The notes beneath the pieces are model-generated. The model saw only the letters and a list, made by a program, of their open reading frames with translations, had not been told where the DNA came from and ran no database searches. 64,000 nucleotides of DNA from Paraburkholderia sp. LEh10. Its GTDB lineage: Bacteria; Pseudomonadota; Gammaproteobacteria; Burkholderiales; Burkholderiaceae. The stretch is taken from assembly GCF_017814945.1 (NCBI RefSeq), contig NZ_JAGIPX010000023.1, positions 62,001 to 126,000 of the forward strand. Reading direction: 5' to 3'. Of the stretch, positions 43,993 to 53,023 are shown piece by piece (position 1 is the first letter of the stretch; each line of letters starts with the position of its first letter). Position numbers and translations under genes: made by a program.

Positions 43993-44724
43993 TTATAAAA
44001 CCGCCTCTGCGACAAGCTGCAACGCAGGCGCGAGCTTCATATAAACCTCTGGGCGTTCCAGCGCATAAGTCAGATTTCTTTGCGCAATCTGCACATGCTC
44101 GGTCGCCAGCGACTGCGCGCGTGTCCCTTCGCCGCGTTCCATTGCTTGCACAAGGCTGTGGTGCTGCTGATGCGCGATGAAGAGCCATTGACGGCCTTCG
44201 TCGATGGCGGACTGCATCGGTAGCATCGCGCTTGCGGCGGCGAAAGGCAGGCGGTTGTTCATTTCAATCGCGCGGATCAGCGCCGCGTTGCCCGAGCCTT
44301 CGACAATCAGCTTGTGAAACCGGTTATTCATGTCCGTGTAGGCAGCGTAGTCGTCGAGATCCAGTTCGGACTTCGCGAGCAGCCGGTCGCCCGCGCGCAG
44401 ACATTCGTTTATCGAATTCGACAACTGGCGCGGCACGCCATGTTCGGCCACGAGGCGCGCAGCCATGCCTTCGAGATGGCCACGCACTGCGATCGCGTCG
44501 GCGATCTCGGCGGCGGTGATGCGCCGCATCACATAGCCCCCTGCCGGAGACGGTTCGACGAGGCCTTCCTGTTCGAGCGTGGTGAGCGCGAGCCGAACGG
44601 GCGTGCGCGACGCCTGCAGCCGCTCGGCGAGCGCGACTTCGCCGAGGCGCTCGCCGGGGGCAAATTCGCCCTTGAGGATCAGATCGCGCAGATAAACCAA
44701 TACACGTTCCTGTTGGGATTCCAT
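43993..44724 (-). CDS. GntR-family regulator (FadR/VanR branch, FCD domain)
   Basis: 243 aa. Winged helix at about 1-70 (VLVYLRDLILKGEFAPGERL, ERLQASRTPVRLALTTLEQE) and an all-helical FCD effector domain (about 80-215) with D..R..H-type metal residues (IAVRGHLEGMAARL, MNNRFHKLIVEGSGN, IAHQQHHSLVQAMERG). The ATG at 44724 has GGAG six bases upstream; an upstream ATG at 44883 gives a leader with poor sequence. It diverges from the Rieske operon, and the shared region has three copies of a GntR-like site, so it probably represses that operon and itself. Confidence 0.86.
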   Translation of the reverse strand: MESQQERVLVYLRDLILKGEFAPGERLGEVALAERLQASRTPVRLALTTLEQEGLVEPSPAGGYVMRRITAAEIADAIAVRGHLEGMAARLVAEHGVPRQLSNSINECLRAGDRLLAKSELDLDDYAAYTDMNNRFHKLIVEGSGNAALIRAIEMNNRLPFAAASAMLPMQSAIDEGRQWLFIAHQQHHSLVQAMERGEGTRAQSLATEHVQIAQRNLTYALERPEVYMKLAPALQLVAEAVL

Positions 44725-44843
44725 TTCATTCTCCGGTGCCCTTCGCCGAGTCGGACGCGGCGGACTTGATGCGCCTGATTGTAGGGCATGCGCCGCAGAG
44801 TGAGGTCGAAAAACGCAGGCCAAAGCGAACTGATGTTCATTGT

Positions 44844-45070
44844 TGTATGCAACGCGTGTCAGCGACGCGGTTTTCAGCCCCATGCACGTACGCTAGGGAA
44901 AATCCTACGGTGCGGACAAATATCCATATATATCAATGACTAATGCGTGATGGTGGGTAGATTCTGCGTGTCAAGACCGACGTCCTGGCGGGGAAGAATG
45001 CATACAAGGATTGATAATTTGAATTCTTCGATCTAATCTTCGTTCCCATCAGAGGCTACTTTGCATACAA
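44844..45070. promoter_or_regulatory. Three copies of a TTGCATACAA-type motif: probable GntR operators
   Basis: TTGTATGCAA at 44844-44853, ATGCATACAA at 44998-45007 and TTGCATACAA at 45061-45070. The first and last are exact reverse complements. The motif is a pseudo-palindrome TTGYATRCAA of the shape bound by FadR/VanR-type proteins. The second and third copies lie 63 bp apart, on either side of the presumed promoter at 45011-45039. Confidence 0.6.
45011..45039 (+). promoter_or_regulatory. Probable sigma-70 promoter of the Rieske operon
   Basis: TTGATA (45011-45016) and TAATCT (45034-45039) with a 17-bp spacer; one mismatch to the -35 consensus and T-A----T kept in the -10. It lies between two motif copies, one ending four bases before the -35 and one near +15 of a start at about 45046. 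Confidence 0.5.
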
Positions 45071-45109
45071 CGCGCAGCCTCCTGCATTCAGGCCAACCGG
45101 AGACAGGTC

Positions 45110-46426
45110 ATGATGAGTTCGCAGCAAAACGACACGATCACGCGCGTGAGCAAGGGCACGCCCGCCGGACAACTACTGCGCAACTACTGGCAACCCGTGG
45201 CGCTCGTGGAGGAGTTGCCCGCGCAGCGCCCCGTCCGTGCGGTGCGGCTGATGGGACAGGATTTCGTCGTATTCAAGGACGAGCAGGGCCGCTACGGGAT
45301 GCTCGATCGCGATTGCCCGCATCGCGGCGCGGATCTGGCGGCAGGCCGTCTGGAGGCGGGCGGCCTGCGGTGCGCGTTTCACGGCTGGCTCTTCGATGTC
45401 AACGGAAGCTGTATGTCGACGCCGGGCGAACCCGTCGGCAGTACGCTTTGCAAGAAGGTCCGCCAAAGCGCGTATCCCGTGGTCGAGCGCAGCGGCATTT
45501 TGTTCGCGTACATCGGGGGCGGCGAGCCGCCGGCGTTTCCGAACTTCGACTGTTTCGCCGCGCCCGGCGAATACACGTTCGCCTTCAAGGGGCTGTTCGA
45601 ATGCAACTGGCTGCAGGCGCTCGAAGTCGGCATCGATCCCGCCCACGCATCATTCCTGCACCGCTTCTTCGAAGACGAGGACGTGAGCGAAAGTTACGGC
45701 AAGCAGTTTCGCGGCGCGTCGGCGGATTCGGATATGCCGATCACGAAGGTGCTGCGCGAATACGAGTCGCCCGACATTCTCGTCAGTCCGGCTGATTACG
45801 GGCTTCGGCTGATCGCGAAGCGTCCCCTCAACGACACGCAGACGCACGTGCGCGTGACCAACGTCGTGTTTCCGCAGGCATTCGTGATTCCGATGAGCGC
45901 GGAGATGACGATCACGCAATGGCATGTGCCCGTCGACGACGAGAACTGTTACTGGTACGCGATCTTCACGAGCTTCGGTGCGCCGACCGACAAGGCGCAG
46001 ATGCGTGCGCAACGGCTCGAACTGTACGAGCTCCCCGACTACACGTCGCGCAAGAACAAACGCAACCACTACGGCTTCGATATCGACGAGCAACAGACCC
46101 AGACCTATACGGGCATGGGCTTCGACATCAACGTGCATGACCAGTGGGCCGTCGAATCGCAGGGCGCGATCCAGGACCGCACGCGCGAGCATCTGGGCAC
46201 GACCGACAAGGGCATCATCGCGTACCGGCGTCTGCTCGTCGACGCGATCGAAAAGACTCGAGCCGGCGAGAAGACGCTGATGATGATCGACGAACAGCAG
46301 GCGGCGCATCTGACCGGGCCGGCATCGATCGACGGCATTGGGCCCACCGATGGCTGGGACGACTACTGGAAGGCATCCGACGTCAAACGCCGCGATGCCG
46401 CGCCGTGGCCCGCGCCCAAGGCTTGA
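45110..46426 (+). CDS. Rieske non-heme iron oxygenase, alpha subunit
   Basis: 438-aa terminal oxygenase of the phthalate/3-ketosteroid-type (single-subunit) class. Rieske cluster: C69 and H71 of CPHRGAD, C88 and H91 of CAFHGW. Mononuclear iron site: D176, H179 and H184 in GIDPAHASFLH. First gene of an operon with a glutamine-synthetase-like ligase, a ferredoxin, a reductase and an amidotransferase-like hydrolase, so its substrate is probably a gamma-glutamylated amine. No beta-subunit gene is present. Two adjacent ATGs (45110, 45113) have GGAGACAGG in front. Two-subunit aniline dioxygenases belong to another branch. Confidence 0.87.
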   Translation: MMSSQQNDTITRVSKGTPAGQLLRNYWQPVALVEELPAQRPVRAVRLMGQDFVVFKDEQGRYGMLDRDCPHRGADLAAGRLEAGGLRCAFHGWLFDVNGSCMSTPGEPVGSTLCKKVRQSAYPVVERSGILFAYIGGGEPPAFPNFDCFAAPGEYTFAFKGLFECNWLQALEVGIDPAHASFLHRFFEDEDVSESYGKQFRGASADSDMPITKVLREYESPDILVSPADYGLRLIAKRPLNDTQTHVRVTNVVFPQAFVIPMSAEMTITQWHVPVDDENCYWYAIFTSFGAPTDKAQMRAQRLELYELPDYTSRKNKRNHYGFDIDEQQTQTYTGMGFDINVHDQWAVESQGAIQDRTREHLGTTDKGIIAYRRLLVDAIEKTRAGEKTLMMIDEQQAAHLTGPASIDGIGPTDGWDDYWKASDVKRRDAAPWPAPKA

Positions 46427-46484
46427 CGAACGTTTCCGCAATCACAATGGAGCGCGCGGCCGTTCAACTGCCGCGTGAAGCACG

Positions 46485-47921
46485 ATGTCTTTTGTTGAAA
46501 ACCATGGTTTGTGGACGGACGCCCAGCATGCTGCGTACGCCGAGCTGCTCGATCGGCTGAAAAAGAGCGACGTGCAAGTGGTCCGTTTCTCGTTTCCCGA
46601 TCAGCACGGACTGCTGCGCGGCAAGACGCTCGTCGTCGACGAGGCGATCAGCGCATTCAAGTCCGGCGTCACGTTGACGAGCACGCTGCTCGCCAAAGAT
46701 ACTTCGCACCGCACGGTGTTCCCCGTGTTCACGGCAGGCGGCGGCTTCGACATGCCTGAAATGCAGGGCGCCTGCGATACGTTGATGGTCGCCGATCCCG
46801 AAACCTTCCAGATTCTGCCGTGGGCGCCGCACACGGGCTGGGTGCTGTGCGACGTCCACTTTCCGAACGGCAGGCCCGTTCCGTTCGCCACGCGTCATCT
46901 GTTTCGCCATGCGCTGCAGCAACTCGGCAATCATGGTTTCGAATTCGTGTCCGGTCTCGAAGTCGAGTTTCATGTCTTCAAGGTCACGGACAGGAACATG
47001 AAGCCCGAGCATTCGGGGCAGCCGGGCATTCCGCCCGACGTCGAGCTGTTGTCGCACGGTTATCAATATCTGACGGAACTGCGCTACGACGCCGTCGATA
47101 ACGTAATGGAGATGCTCAGGCGCGGTATCGACGGTCTCGCGTTGCCTGTGCGCTCGCTCGAAGTCGAATACGGCCCGAGCCAGTTCGAGTTCACGTTCGC
47201 GCCGACCAGAGGCATCAAGAGCGCCGACGACATGATTTTATTTCGCAGCGCGGTCAAGCAGATCTGCCAGCGCAACGGTTATCACGCGACGTTCATGTGT
47301 CGCCCGCGCATCCCGAATGTCGTGTCGAGTGGATGGCATCTGCATCAGTCGCTCGTACATCGCGCGGACGGCAGCAACGCGTTCATGCCGACGAATAAGG
47401 ACGCACCGCTGTCGAGCGTCGGCGAGCGGTATCTCGCAGGATTGCTCGCGCACGCACAGGGCGCAGCGGCATTGTCGACGCCGACCATCAACGGATATCG
47501 CCGCTATCGGCCGTATTCGAATGCGCCCGATCGCGCCAACTGGGGGCGTGACAACCGCGGCGTGATGCTGCGCGTGCTGGGCGGACAAAACGATCCCGCC
47601 ACGCGCATCGAAAACCGCATTGGCGAACCGGCCGCGAATCCGTATCTGTATTTCGGCTCGCAAGTGCTCTCGGGGCTGGACGGACTCAGACGCAAACTCG
47701 AACTGCCTGCATCTGCGGATACGCCCTACGAAACGCAGGCCGATGCATTGCCTCGCACGTTGAGCGATGCGATAGCCGCGCTATATGCCGACGAATCTTT
47801 GCGCGAAGGATTCGGCAGCGCATTCATCGACTACTTCTGCAAGCTGAAGGAAGCGGAGATCAACCGCTTCAACCTTGAAGTGACCGAGTGGGAGCACCGG
47901 GAGTATTTCGAAACGTTCTGA
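46485..47921 (+). CDS. Glutamine-synthetase-like gamma-glutamyl-amine ligase
   Basis: 478 aa, GlnA fold: beta-grasp domain about 20-120 (VRFSFPDQHGLLRGK) and catalytic domain about 130-470. GLEVEFHVF and EVEYGPSQFEFTF give the metal glutamates, SGWHLHQSL the HxH motif, RANWGRDNR and RIENRIGEPAANPYL the phosphate and glutamate-binding arginines. Members of this branch (PuuA, IpuC, aniline AtdA1/TdnQ) join glutamate to an amine other than ammonia. Here it should activate the substrate of the Rieske enzyme. The ribosome site is weak. Ordinary nitrogen-assimilation GlnA is unlikely in this context. Confidence 0.85.
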   Translation: MSFVENHGLWTDAQHAAYAELLDRLKKSDVQVVRFSFPDQHGLLRGKTLVVDEAISAFKSGVTLTSTLLAKDTSHRTVFPVFTAGGGFDMPEMQGACDTLMVADPETFQILPWAPHTGWVLCDVHFPNGRPVPFATRHLFRHALQQLGNHGFEFVSGLEVEFHVFKVTDRNMKPEHSGQPGIPPDVELLSHGYQYLTELRYDAVDNVMEMLRRGIDGLALPVRSLEVEYGPSQFEFTFAPTRGIKSADDMILFRSAVKQICQRNGYHATFMCRPRIPNVVSSGWHLHQSLVHRADGSNAFMPTNKDAPLSSVGERYLAGLLAHAQGAAALSTPTINGYRRYRPYSNAPDRANWGRDNRGVMLRVLGGQNDPATRIENRIGEPAANPYLYFGSQVLSGLDGLRRKLELPASADTPYETQADALPRTLSDAIAALYADESLREGFGSAFIDYFCKLKEAEINRFNLEVTEWEHREYFETF

Positions 47922-47947
47922 TGGCGTTCCCATCGAGGAGAGAAGTC

Positions 47948-48268
47948 ATGCCTATTGTCACCTACATTCTGCGCGACGGTGATCGCCGCGAAATCGACGT
48001 ACCCGCCGGCACCAGCGTGATGGAAGCCGCGATTCACGGCAACCTGCGCGGCATCGATGCCGAATGCGGCGGCTGCCTGTCGTGCGCGACGTGCCACGTC
48101 TATATCGATGCATCGTCGACGGCGGACCTGCCGTTGCCCGACGACTCCGAACTGGGACTGCTCGACGGCGTCGCCGAGCGCCGTCCCGAGAGCCGGCTGA
48201 GTTGCCAGCTCGTCATGATCGCCGCGACGGAAGGACTGGTTGTCCGGATTCCGCCCAAGCAAGGGTGA
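47948..48268 (+). CDS. [2Fe-2S] ferredoxin (adrenodoxin/putidaredoxin type)
   Basis: 106-aa electron carrier. Cluster cysteines C40, C46, C49 and C86 in the pattern Cx5Cx2C...C (ECGGCLSCATCHVY and RLSCQL), the adrenodoxin pattern; C43 is an extra. LPLPDDSELGLLDG is the acidic helix that docks to its reductase. GAGGAG precedes the ATG. The reductase gene begins five bases after its stop. It should pass electrons from that reductase to the Rieske centre of the oxygenase. Confidence 0.9.
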   Translation: MPIVTYILRDGDRREIDVPAGTSVMEAAIHGNLRGIDAECGGCLSCATCHVYIDASSTADLPLPDDSELGLLDGVAERRPESRLSCQLVMIAATEGLVVRIPPKQG

Positions 48269-48272
48269 CATC

Positions 48273-49532
48273 ATGAATCGCACGCTTGTGATTGTCGGCG
48301 CGTCGTATGCGGGCGTCCAGCTCGCCGCGTCCACGCGCGAACTCGGCTTTGACGGCCGAATCGTGCTGCTCGGCGACGAGCCCGACGCGCCGTACCAACG
48401 TCCGCCGCTGTCGAAAGGCTTTCTGACGGGCGGCTTTGCAAACGAGCGTTTGCCGCTGCGTTCGCAGGCGTTTTTCGATGAAGGGAAAATCGAATGGATG
48501 CCGTCGACGCGCGTCGTGCGCATCGATCGCGAGCATCGCGAGATCGAACTGCACGACGGCTCGCGCATCGCATATCACCACCTTGCGCTGACGACGGGCG
48601 CGCGTGTGCGCAAGCTCGATTGTCCCGGCGCCACGCTCGCTGCCGTTCACTACTTGCGCGATCTGCGCGACGCAAGGCGTCTTGCGCAGACGACGCACAC
48701 GGCGCGGCGCGCGGTCGTGATCGGCGGCGGCTATATCGGTCTCGAAGTGGCGGCTTCGCTGCGTCAGCAGGGACTTCAGGTGACGGTGGTGGAGACCGAG
48801 CCGCGTCTGCTCGCACGCGTCGCATCGCCTTGGCTGTCCGGCTTCATGCTGCGTGCTCACACCGAGCATGGCGTCGCGTTCGAGTTCGGCCGCAAGGTCG
48901 TCGCGCTGCACGACATGGATTGGAGCGTATCGGTTGAACTCGATGATGGGATGCGGCTGGTTTGCGATCTCGTCGTGGTCGGCATCGGCGTGGTCCCGAA
49001 TACAGAACTTGCAGCGGACTCTGGACTGAAGGTGGCGGGCGGCGTCATCGTGGATGCCTGCGCGCGCACCAGCGACCCGTCGATCGTCGCCGCCGGCGAT
49101 TGCGCTTCGTTCGTTCCGCATTGGGCGCCGGCGGGGGCGCGCGCATGCCGCATCGAATCGGTGCAGAACGCAAACGATATGGCCAGGACGGCGGCGGCAA
49201 CGATAGTCGGGCGGCCGCAACCGTATCGCGCGCTGCCCTGGTTCTGGTCGGACCAATACGATCTGAAGCTGCAGATGGCCGGCGTGAACGCGGGCTTTAC
49301 CGACTACGCGATCTGCGGTTCCGTCGAAGAAAGACGTTTCTCGCTGTTCTACTTTCGCGACGATGAACTGATCGCCGTCGATAGCGTCAACCGGCCGCAA
49401 GATCACATGTTCGCGCGCAAGCTGCTCGCAAACGGCGCGCGAGTTTCGCCGCAGGCAGTGCGCGATCCCGCATTCGACCTGAAAACAGTCGCGAGCCGAG
49501 ACGCGCCTGCGCCACGAGGAGTTGCGCAATGA
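48273..49532 (+). CDS. FAD-dependent ferredoxin reductase (putidaredoxin reductase type)
   Basis: 419-aa NAD(P)H-ferredoxin reductase. FAD site TLVIVGASYAGVQLAAS at the N-end, YQRPPLSKGFLTGG (typical of the oxygenase-coupled group), NAD site AVVIGGGYIGLEVAASLRQQ near 150, and DPSIVAAGDCA for the flavin ribityl contact. Residues WFWSDQYDLKLQMAGVN start the C-terminal interface domain. The start ATG at 48273 lies five bases after the ferredoxin stop; its own stop overlaps the hydrolase start as ATGA. Confidence 0.9.
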   Translation: MNRTLVIVGASYAGVQLAASTRELGFDGRIVLLGDEPDAPYQRPPLSKGFLTGGFANERLPLRSQAFFDEGKIEWMPSTRVVRIDREHREIELHDGSRIAYHHLALTTGARVRKLDCPGATLAAVHYLRDLRDARRLAQTTHTARRAVVIGGGYIGLEVAASLRQQGLQVTVVETEPRLLARVASPWLSGFMLRAHTEHGVAFEFGRKVVALHDMDWSVSVELDDGMRLVCDLVVVGIGVVPNTELAADSGLKVAGGVIVDACARTSDPSIVAAGDCASFVPHWAPAGARACRIESVQNANDMARTAAATIVGRPQPYRALPWFWSDQYDLKLQMAGVNAGFTDYAICGSVEERRFSLFYFRDDELIAVDSVNRPQDHMFARKLLANGARVSPQAVRDPAFDLKTVASRDAPAPRGVAQ

Positions 49533-50314
49533 GCGCTGAAAAACACGGGCGTCCGCTCGTCGGACTGGTATGTGACCGCTTTTTCCTCGGTGAACACGAC
49601 CAGCATGGCGCGAAGCATAGCTATGTCCGCGCGCTGATGTCTGACGCGAACGTCAGTCCCGTGCTGATTCCTGCAGTGCGCGAGATCGAATCGATGGACG
49701 CATATCTCGATGGCGTGAGCGGGTTGCTGTTTCCGGGTGGCGCATCGAACGTGGAGGCGCACAGATATGGCGGCGAGGTCAGTCGCGACCAGCTCTGCGA
49801 TCCCGATCGCGATCACGTCGCGCTGGAATTGATGCGCGGCGCGGCGGCGCGCGGCATGCCCCTTCTCGCGATCTGCCGCGGCTTTCAGGAAATGAATGTT
49901 GCCTTTGGTGGCACGCTCCACGCGGATATCTACGCATCCGGTCATTGCGCGGACCATCTGGAAGATCTCGCAGAAGATCTGCCCACCCGCTATCGATACC
50001 GCCACGAAGTCGAACTTGCGCCCGCTGGCATGTTGACGACGCTCGCCAATGCGCGGCGCGTGCGTGTGAATTCGCTGCACCGGCAGGGCGTCGCCGTGGC
50101 CGCACCGCGGCTCGTCGTTGAAGCGCGGGCGCCTGACGGGCTGATCGAAGCGTGTCGTCTGAATGGGCACGACTTCGCGCTCGGCGTGCAGTGGCATCCG
50201 GAAGTCATGACGCAACACGATGCATTGTCGCGTTCGATCTTCGATGCATTCGGCGCGAGCTGCCGTGCGTATCGTCATCCAGCACAGCGCGCAACCGATC
50301 ATCATGAGGGTTAG
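49529..50314 (+). CDS. Class-I glutamine-amidotransferase-like gamma-glutamyl hydrolase (PuuD/AtdA2-like)
   Basis: 261-aa peptidase C26 enzyme. Catalytic triad: C116 in LLAICRGFQEMNV, H223 and E225 in GVQWHPEV; LLFPGGASNVEAHRY is the oxyanion strand. PuuD hydrolyses gamma-glutamyl-GABA and the aniline protein AtdA2/TdnT hydrolyses gamma-glutamylanilide, so it should remove the glutamyl group put on by the ligase. GAGGAG is nine bases before the ATG and the gene overlaps the reductase gene by four bases. The first residues contain HDQHGAKHSYVRAL, typical of PuuD relatives. Confidence 0.86.
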   Translation: MSAEKHGRPLVGLVCDRFFLGEHDQHGAKHSYVRALMSDANVSPVLIPAVREIESMDAYLDGVSGLLFPGGASNVEAHRYGGEVSRDQLCDPDRDHVALELMRGAAARGMPLLAICRGFQEMNVAFGGTLHADIYASGHCADHLEDLAEDLPTRYRYRHEVELAPAGMLTTLANARRVRVNSLHRQGVAVAAPRLVVEARAPDGLIEACRLNGHDFALGVQWHPEVMTQHDALSRSIFDAFGASCRAYRHPAQRATDHHEG

Positions 50315-50318
50315 GACC

Positions 50319-51302
50319 ATGTCGGCGGATCGCATCGACCTGAACCTGCTGCGCGTATTCGACGCGATCTTCGAAGACCGCAATCTCGCCTTGGCAGGCA
50401 AGCGTCTGAATCTGAGTCAGTCCGCGATCAGTCACGCGCTTGGACGCATGCGGCAGGTTCTCGGCGATGACCTGTTCGTGCGCACGGGCAAGGGCATGGA
50501 GCCGACGGTGCGCGCAGTTGGCATGGCTGCGCAGGTGCGCGGCGCGCTGGCGCAGATCAGGTCGGCACTGGGCGTCGATGCATTCGATCCGCGCGTTGCC
50601 CAACGCAAGTTCGTGGTGGCGGCGAACGACTACATCACGTCGCTGGTGCTCGGGCGTCTCAGTCAACGGCTGCGCTCGGAAGCGCCTCTAGTGGACCTGG
50701 TGGTCCGTCCATCGACGCGGCTCGATCTCGCAGGCCAGATCGACGTCGGCCGGATCGACGTGGCGATCGGCATATTCGCGGACGTGCCGGCGCGCTTGCG
50801 CTCGGCGCAGCTCTGGGAGCAGACGGACGTGGTCCTGCTCCATCGCGATCATCCCATCGCCGAGCGGTCCGACCCGTCCATTACGCGCGACGATCTGCTC
50901 GCTTATCCGCTTGTCGCGATCTCGCAGGGCGGCGAGGAAGAGGGCGCGGTGAGCGGCTTTATCGTCGAGCGTGGACTTGCGCGGCAATCGGAGATGTTCA
51001 ACCGCGACGCGCTCAACCGCGCGTTCGCCGACGGTACCGAAATGCCGCGCATGCGCATGTCCGTTGCGCATTCGCTGGCCATTCCCGCGCTGCTTCGTCA
51101 CAGCGATATGCTCGCACTCGTGCCGTCATCGCTCGGCCGTGAACTGGAGCGCTACGGCGAACTGAAAATGTGCGCGACGCCGTACGAGTGTCACAACGCC
51201 GACGTGCGCGCCGTCTGGCACGAACGTAACGACACCGACCCCGCGCTGCAATGGTTGCGGCACCAGCTCGCCGATGTCGCGCGGCAGGTTCGCAGCTGTT
51301 GA
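50319..51302 (+). CDS. LysR-family regulator (NodD-like branch)
   Basis: 327 aa. Helix-turn-helix at about 5-62 (LNLLRVFDAIFEDRNLALAG, RLNLSQSAISHALGRMR), effector domain with VDLVVRPSTRLDLAGQIDVG and GIFADVPARLRSA, which resemble NodD/PcpR/NahR-type regulators of aromatic catabolism. The ATG at 50319 is four bases after the hydrolase stop, so it is probably part of the same transcript; two upstream ATGs are less likely. Together with the divergent GntR gene the operon seems to have two regulators, perhaps one repressor and one activator. Confidence 0.84.
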   Translation: MSADRIDLNLLRVFDAIFEDRNLALAGKRLNLSQSAISHALGRMRQVLGDDLFVRTGKGMEPTVRAVGMAAQVRGALAQIRSALGVDAFDPRVAQRKFVVAANDYITSLVLGRLSQRLRSEAPLVDLVVRPSTRLDLAGQIDVGRIDVAIGIFADVPARLRSAQLWEQTDVVLLHRDHPIAERSDPSITRDDLLAYPLVAISQGGEEEGAVSGFIVERGLARQSEMFNRDALNRAFADGTEMPRMRMSVAHSLAIPALLRHSDMLALVPSSLGRELERYGELKMCATPYECHNADVRAVWHERNDTDPALQWLRHQLADVARQVRSC

Positions 51303-51594
51303 GCCGGGACGTGCAAGATCGGTATGCAAACAATTCACTGCGCGCGTGCAACGGCGCGCAGTCTCGTCAACGTCGTCGAAACGGCCTCAAAACATAGGTC
51401 TTCTCGATTCGATCCGGATGCATCGCGCGTTGCTTGCCACGCCGCGCGACGGGCATGCGCGGGCCGCGTGCGTGCTTCGCCGGGTTGTTGGCGATAACTG
51501 GCGCACTTAACCTTGGCCCTCGATAGATCGGCGCGGCGCGCAGCAAGTGCTGACGCGGCGACGCCGGCAGTTCAATCCCATCAGTGAGGATGCA

Positions 51595-52956
51595 ATGGAA
51601 GAGACCCGGACTGTCGATATACAAGCGCTCATCAATGAGCACCCTTTCTCCCGCTTTCAGTGGCTCGTGTTTGCGATGTGCTTCGTCATCGTGCTGATGG
51701 ATGGCTTCGATACGGCTGCGATCGGCTTTATCGCGCCTTCGCTGCTGTCGGAGTGGCATATCGGCAAGGCGGCGCTTGCGCCTGTACTGAGTGCCGCGCT
51801 TTTCGGGCTCGCTTGCGGCGCCTTGCTTTCGGGGCCTCTGTCGGACAGATGCGGGCGACGCCTCGTGCTGACCGTCTCCGTGCTGCTGTTCGGCGCGTCG
51901 TGTTTCGCATCCGCTTTCGCGCAGGACTTGAGTGCGTTGACAACGCTGCGTTTCGTCACTGGCGTCGGACTCGGCGCCGCGATGCCGAACGCCGTCACGC
52001 TGATGAGCGAGTACTGCCCCGACGGCCGACGCGCGACGATCGTCAATCTGATGTTCTGCGGATTTCCTTTGGGCGCCGCCGTGGGCGGGTTTCTCGCTGC
52101 GTGGCTGATTCCGCACTTCGGTTGGCGCAGTGTTCTGCTGCTCGGCGGTGCAGTGCCGTTGCTGCTTGCCATCGTGCTCGCGTTCAGGTTGCCGGAGTCG
52201 ATCCGTTACATGGTCGCGCGACGTCGGCCGGCAGAGAAGATTCGCAAGGTGCTGGCTCGCATTAGCGCGGATGGGCGGCTCGCGCATGTTTTCGTCATGC
52301 AGGAATCCGTCAGGCATGCAGCGGGAAGCGGCGGCATCCGCATCGTGTTGTCGCGTTCATTTCTTCTCGGCTCTGTGATGCTGTGGCTGTGCTATTTCAT
52401 GGGCCTCGTCATCTTTTACGGACTGGTCAACTGGATGCCCGTTCTTCTCAAGGATGCGGGACTGAGCCCGCAACGCGCGGCGCTCGTGTCCGCGCTGTTT
52501 CCGCTGGGCGGCGTGGGTACGGTGCTGTGCGGCATGCTGATGGACCGCTTCAATCCCAATCGTGTCGTGGCGGCCGCTTATGCATTCGGTGCGATCAGCG
52601 TGTATGCGATAGGACAGGCGGTCGGCGAGATTGGCCTGCTGATGTGCGCGGTGTTTATCGCGGGTGTGCTGGTGAATACCGCGCAGGCGTCGATGCCCGC
52701 TCTGGCGGCTGCATTCTATCCGACGGCGGGACGCGGCACGGGTGTCGCGTGGATGCTTGGCATCGGGCGCTTCGGCGGAATAGCAGGTTCGTTTCTCGTC
52801 GCGGAGTTGTCGCGGCAGCAAGTCAGTCTGCCGGGCATTTTCACGGTCGTTGCGGTATCGGGCGCGATATCGTGTGTGGCGCTGCTGATCAAGCAGGCGA
52901 CGTGTTCGAGCGCGGACGCGCCCGATGTGGCGGATGGCGAATCGCTTGCGCACTAG
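51595..52956 (+). CDS. MFS aromatic-acid:H+ symporter (AAHS family)
   Basis: 453-aa transporter with 12 membrane helices. MDGFDTAAIGFIAPSL in helix 1 is the DGFD motif of PcaK/MhpT-type AAHS carriers; GPLSDRCGRRLVL is the loop 2-3 motif. ATG with GAGGA five bases upstream. It lies 292 bases beyond the LysR gene on the same strand. The family takes up benzoates, protocatechuate and related aromatic acids, which suggests that the operon's substrate is an aromatic acid rather than a simple amine. The gap before it holds no gene. Confidence 0.85.
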   Translation: MEETRTVDIQALINEHPFSRFQWLVFAMCFVIVLMDGFDTAAIGFIAPSLLSEWHIGKAALAPVLSAALFGLACGALLSGPLSDRCGRRLVLTVSVLLFGASCFASAFAQDLSALTTLRFVTGVGLGAAMPNAVTLMSEYCPDGRRATIVNLMFCGFPLGAAVGGFLAAWLIPHFGWRSVLLLGGAVPLLLAIVLAFRLPESIRYMVARRRPAEKIRKVLARISADGRLAHVFVMQESVRHAAGSGGIRIVLSRSFLLGSVMLWLCYFMGLVIFYGLVNWMPVLLKDAGLSPQRAALVSALFPLGGVGTVLCGMLMDRFNPNRVVAAAYAFGAISVYAIGQAVGEIGLLMCAVFIAGVLVNTAQASMPALAAAFYPTAGRGTGVAWMLGIGRFGGIAGSFLVAELSRQQVSLPGIFTVVAVSGAISCVALLIKQATCSSADAPDVADGESLAH

Positions 52957-53023
52957 CGGCGAATGATTGAAACGGGATGCGATTGCTGAGAGCCTCGGTC
53001 GAGGCTCGCAGTACTTTTGTAGT

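Noticed and set aside
43853..44188. 111-codon minus-strand frame overlapping the 3' end of the GntR gene
   Set aside because: Shadow frame in a region already explained by the GntR gene; no motif.
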